Source: QQWI01 sp964522015
GTDB lineage: Bacteria > Bacillota > Clostridia > Peptostreptococcales > Acidaminobacteraceae
Direction of reading: 5' to 3'
Assembly: GCA_964522015.1 (NCBI GenBank)
Contig: CAZFST010000058.1
Span: forward strand, 1 to 6,688
Length of the DNA: 6,688 bases
In this document: positions 5,807 to 6,688 of the stretch, piece by piece
Layout: every line of letters starts with the position of its first letter
How positions within the stretch are numbered: position 1 is the stretch's first letter
The notes under the pieces: model-generated
What the model was told of the DNA's origin: nothing
What the model saw: only the letters and a program-made list of their open reading frames with translations
The model's database searches: none
Program-made: the position numbers and the translations under genes

Positions 5807-6154
5807 TCAATTTTTCATCCATATGTTTACAAGATTTCGATAATATAATTCCGGTTCTTCTTCGTCCAAAATGCTTATCCCTTTATCTTCAAGTATTTCA
5901 TTCTTAATTAAATCGTCTATTATTTTATCAGTCACATCTACAAAATCTGAAAAGCTTAAATCGTTGCTTATCCTGTAAAACTCTTCATCTGAACAAAACC
6001 TTATTACATCATTCCGGTTTTCTATGAAATACCAAGTTGTGATTGCTGCTGCTATTGGGTTTCCTGTTAGCTCTCTAGCTTTACTTGCTGGTATTCGGAA
6101 GAAAGATACTACTTCTTTCTTGGTTTTATTGACAATTCGATACTCAACACCCAT
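5807..6154 (-). CDS. Hypothetical protein, 115 aa, cassette-borne
   Basis: I do not recognise this family. The ATG at 6154 has a good AAGGAG site 8 bases upstream. The N-terminus MGVEYRIVNKTKKEVVSFFR reads as two beta strands. A helix-turn stretch with small residues follows (ASKARELTGNPIAAAITTWYF, about 23-43). The C-terminal half is acidic and helical (DFVDVTDKIIDDLIKNEILED), ending in an EEEPELYYRNLVNIW tail. There is no signal peptide or transmembrane helix. The strongly acidic C-terminus is compatible with an antitoxin, immunity or DNA-mimic type protein, but this is speculation. The stop lies 15 bp from the R box. The leader (6155-6238) is AT-rich without a clear promoter. Confidence 0.75.
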   Translation of the reverse strand: MGVEYRIVNKTKKEVVSFFRIPASKARELTGNPIAAAITTWYFIENRNDVIRFCSDEEFYRISNDLSFSDFVDVTDKIIDDLIKNEILEDKGISILDEEEPELYYRNLVNIWMKN

Positions 6155-6238
6155 TGGAATTGCTCCTTAATTAAATCCTGTTTTTGATTTTTTCGTTTTT
6201 TAAGTATCTCATAACCGCTTTTAAATCCTATAGATGTC

Positions 6239-6353
6239 TGCTAACGTTTAAGCACTAGCGATGTAAGCGGCCGCCTTAGCGGATTGGCGCGAGCCTTGAC
6301 CCAGATTATGCAAGGGGCGTGACAAAGCTTATATCGCTAGAGCGTTGTTATGC
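6239..6353 (-). repeat. attC site H (GACCCA variant)
   Basis: This is the attC of the second non-coding cassette. The R boxes are TGCTAAC (6239-6245) and GTTATGC (6347-6353). It shares the TTGACCCA tip variant and the AAGCACTAGC arm with site D, and the same R box GTTATGC. Confidence 0.9.
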
Positions 6354-6367
6354 AATGTATATTTTGT

Positions 6368-6521
6368 CGGCGACTCTGAGCTTTTCTCTGGTTTCCAGCA
6401 TAACGCAAGGCATATAAAATTGTCGAACCTTGGCGGGGTATTTGACCCATTAATGCAAATACCATGACAAGGTGAAGACAATAAATTAGTGCTGGACTCT
6501 GAGCTTTTCTCTTCTTCGCCG
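6368..6521 (+). ncRNA. Structured element, module 1, copy 2
   Basis: The same nested stems as copy 1 are present. CGGCGA (6368-6373) pairs with TCGCCG (6516-6521), CCAGCA (6395-6400) with TGCTGG (6490-6495), and ATTGTC (6419-6424) with GACAAT (6477-6482). CCTTG (6428-6432) pairs with CAAGG (6468-6472), and GGTATTTG (6437-6444) with CAAATACC (6456-6463). The third stem differs from copy 1 on both arms in a compensating way. A T8 run follows. Confidence 0.5.
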
Positions 6522-6530
6522 ATTTTTTTT

Positions 6531-6686
6531 AAGCCGGCCCTGTTTTTCACTGTTTTTTAGCAGAGCATTACATTAATGTAAATGTCGTGCGTTGGCGGGG
6601 TATTTGCCTCATTAATGCAAATGCCATGACAAGGCGTAGACTTGCTATCAAATGCGATGCCTCTGTTTTTCTCTATCCGCCGGCTT
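6531..6686 (+). ncRNA. Structured element, module 2, copy 2
   Basis: The outer stem is AAGCCGGC (6531-6538) with GCCGGCTT (6679-6686). The inner stem GGTATTTG (6599-6606) pairs with CAAATGCC (6618-6625) through one T·G wobble, where copy 1 has a C-G pair. The second stem is CAGAGCAT with ATGC-c-TCTG, as in copy 1. The GCGG/ATGA internal loop is unchanged. Confidence 0.48.
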
Positions 6687-6688
6687 AC

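Larger units (their letters stand above)
1..6688 (-). mobile_element. Integron-type gene cassette array (integrase not in window)
   Basis: Eight attC-like repeats delimit seven complete cassettes and two partial ones. Taking the crossover inside the GTT of each R box, the complete cassettes span about 484-971, 972-1543, 1544-2802, 2803-3307, 3308-4957, 4958-5679 and 5680-6244. Each has complementary 7-mers at its two ends, the classical mark of a cassette that was circular through its own attC. Genes are all on the minus strand with the repeat at their 3' side, as in normal cassettes. The two copies of the non-coding cassette share a distinctive attC variant on their left and not on the right, which independently shows that the left repeat belongs to the cassette. 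No tyrosine recombinase, attI or common promoter is visible, so this may be the interior of a large array or an integrase-less cluster (CALIN). Confidence 0.88.
6354..6688. other. Non-coding cassette body, copy 2 (cut by window edge)
   Basis: This is a second copy of the cassette at 2911-3301, truncated by the window end just after its second structure. It shares the same order of motifs, with scattered substitutions and small indels. One open frame on the minus strand (6329-6550) exists only here: it starts with GTG, runs into attC H, and is broken by an indel relative to copy 1. It is therefore not a gene. Confidence 0.8.

Noticed and set aside
478..6353. CRISPR array
   Set aside because: The repeats are 103-118 bp and palindromic, and are separated by gene-sized units, not by short spacers of even length.
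6329..6550. Minus-strand 73-codon frame in the second non-coding cassette
   Set aside because: It starts with GTG, runs into attC H, and the frame is not kept in copy 1 because of an indel near 3097. The region's conserved features are stems, not codons.

Overview
The window is a stretch of a chromosomal-type integron cassette array, or an integrase-less cluster of such sites. Eight copies of a 103-118 bp GC-rich palindromic repeat separate short AT-rich units that each hold at most one gene. The outer 7-mers of the repeats act as R boxes: the 7-mer at the left end of every unit is the reverse complement of the 7-mer at its right end, for example GTTAGGC at 3413 with GCCTAAC at 4952, and GTTAGCA at 5785 with TGCTAAC at 6239. 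This pairing is expected if each unit was once a circle closed through its own attC site. All six genes lie on the minus strand with the repeat at their 3' side, so the array reads right to left. No integrase gene or attI is visible. The AT-rich genes, AAGGAG/AGGAGG ribosome binding sites and two GTG-type start candidates suggest a low-GC Gram-positive host (Bacillota), but this is a weak inference because cassettes travel.

Layout in plus coordinates: an unknown 122-aa gene (17-385); attC A (478-580, divergent); an ORF-less cassette; attC B (966-1083); an unknown 131-aa gene (1100-1495); attC C (1538-1655); a transglutaminase-fold protein (1667-2761); attC D (2797-2910); a non-coding cassette with two large nested stem structures (2911-3301); attC E (3302-3419); a 501-aa Abi/DRT-like reverse transcriptase (3424-4929); attC F (4952-5069); an unknown 170-aa gene (5117-5629); attC G (5674-5791); an unknown 115-aa gene (5807-6154); attC H (6239-6353); and a second copy of the non-coding cassette running off the right edge.

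The genes do not look like one pathway. The array behaves as a store of independent units, most with their own ribosome binding site 5-10 nt before the start codon and little room for promoters. The likely functional theme is phage defence (the reverse transcriptase) plus small orphan proteins.

Three things stand out. First, the non-coding cassette occurs twice and carries two related nested hairpins supported by compensatory base changes. Second, the inverted complementarity of the cassette ends extends well beyond the R box (13-18 positions), with an invariant G/A difference at position 11 in all seven complete cassettes. Third, a reverse transcriptase with conserved catalytic motifs is itself packaged as a cassette, with only 22 bp of leader.
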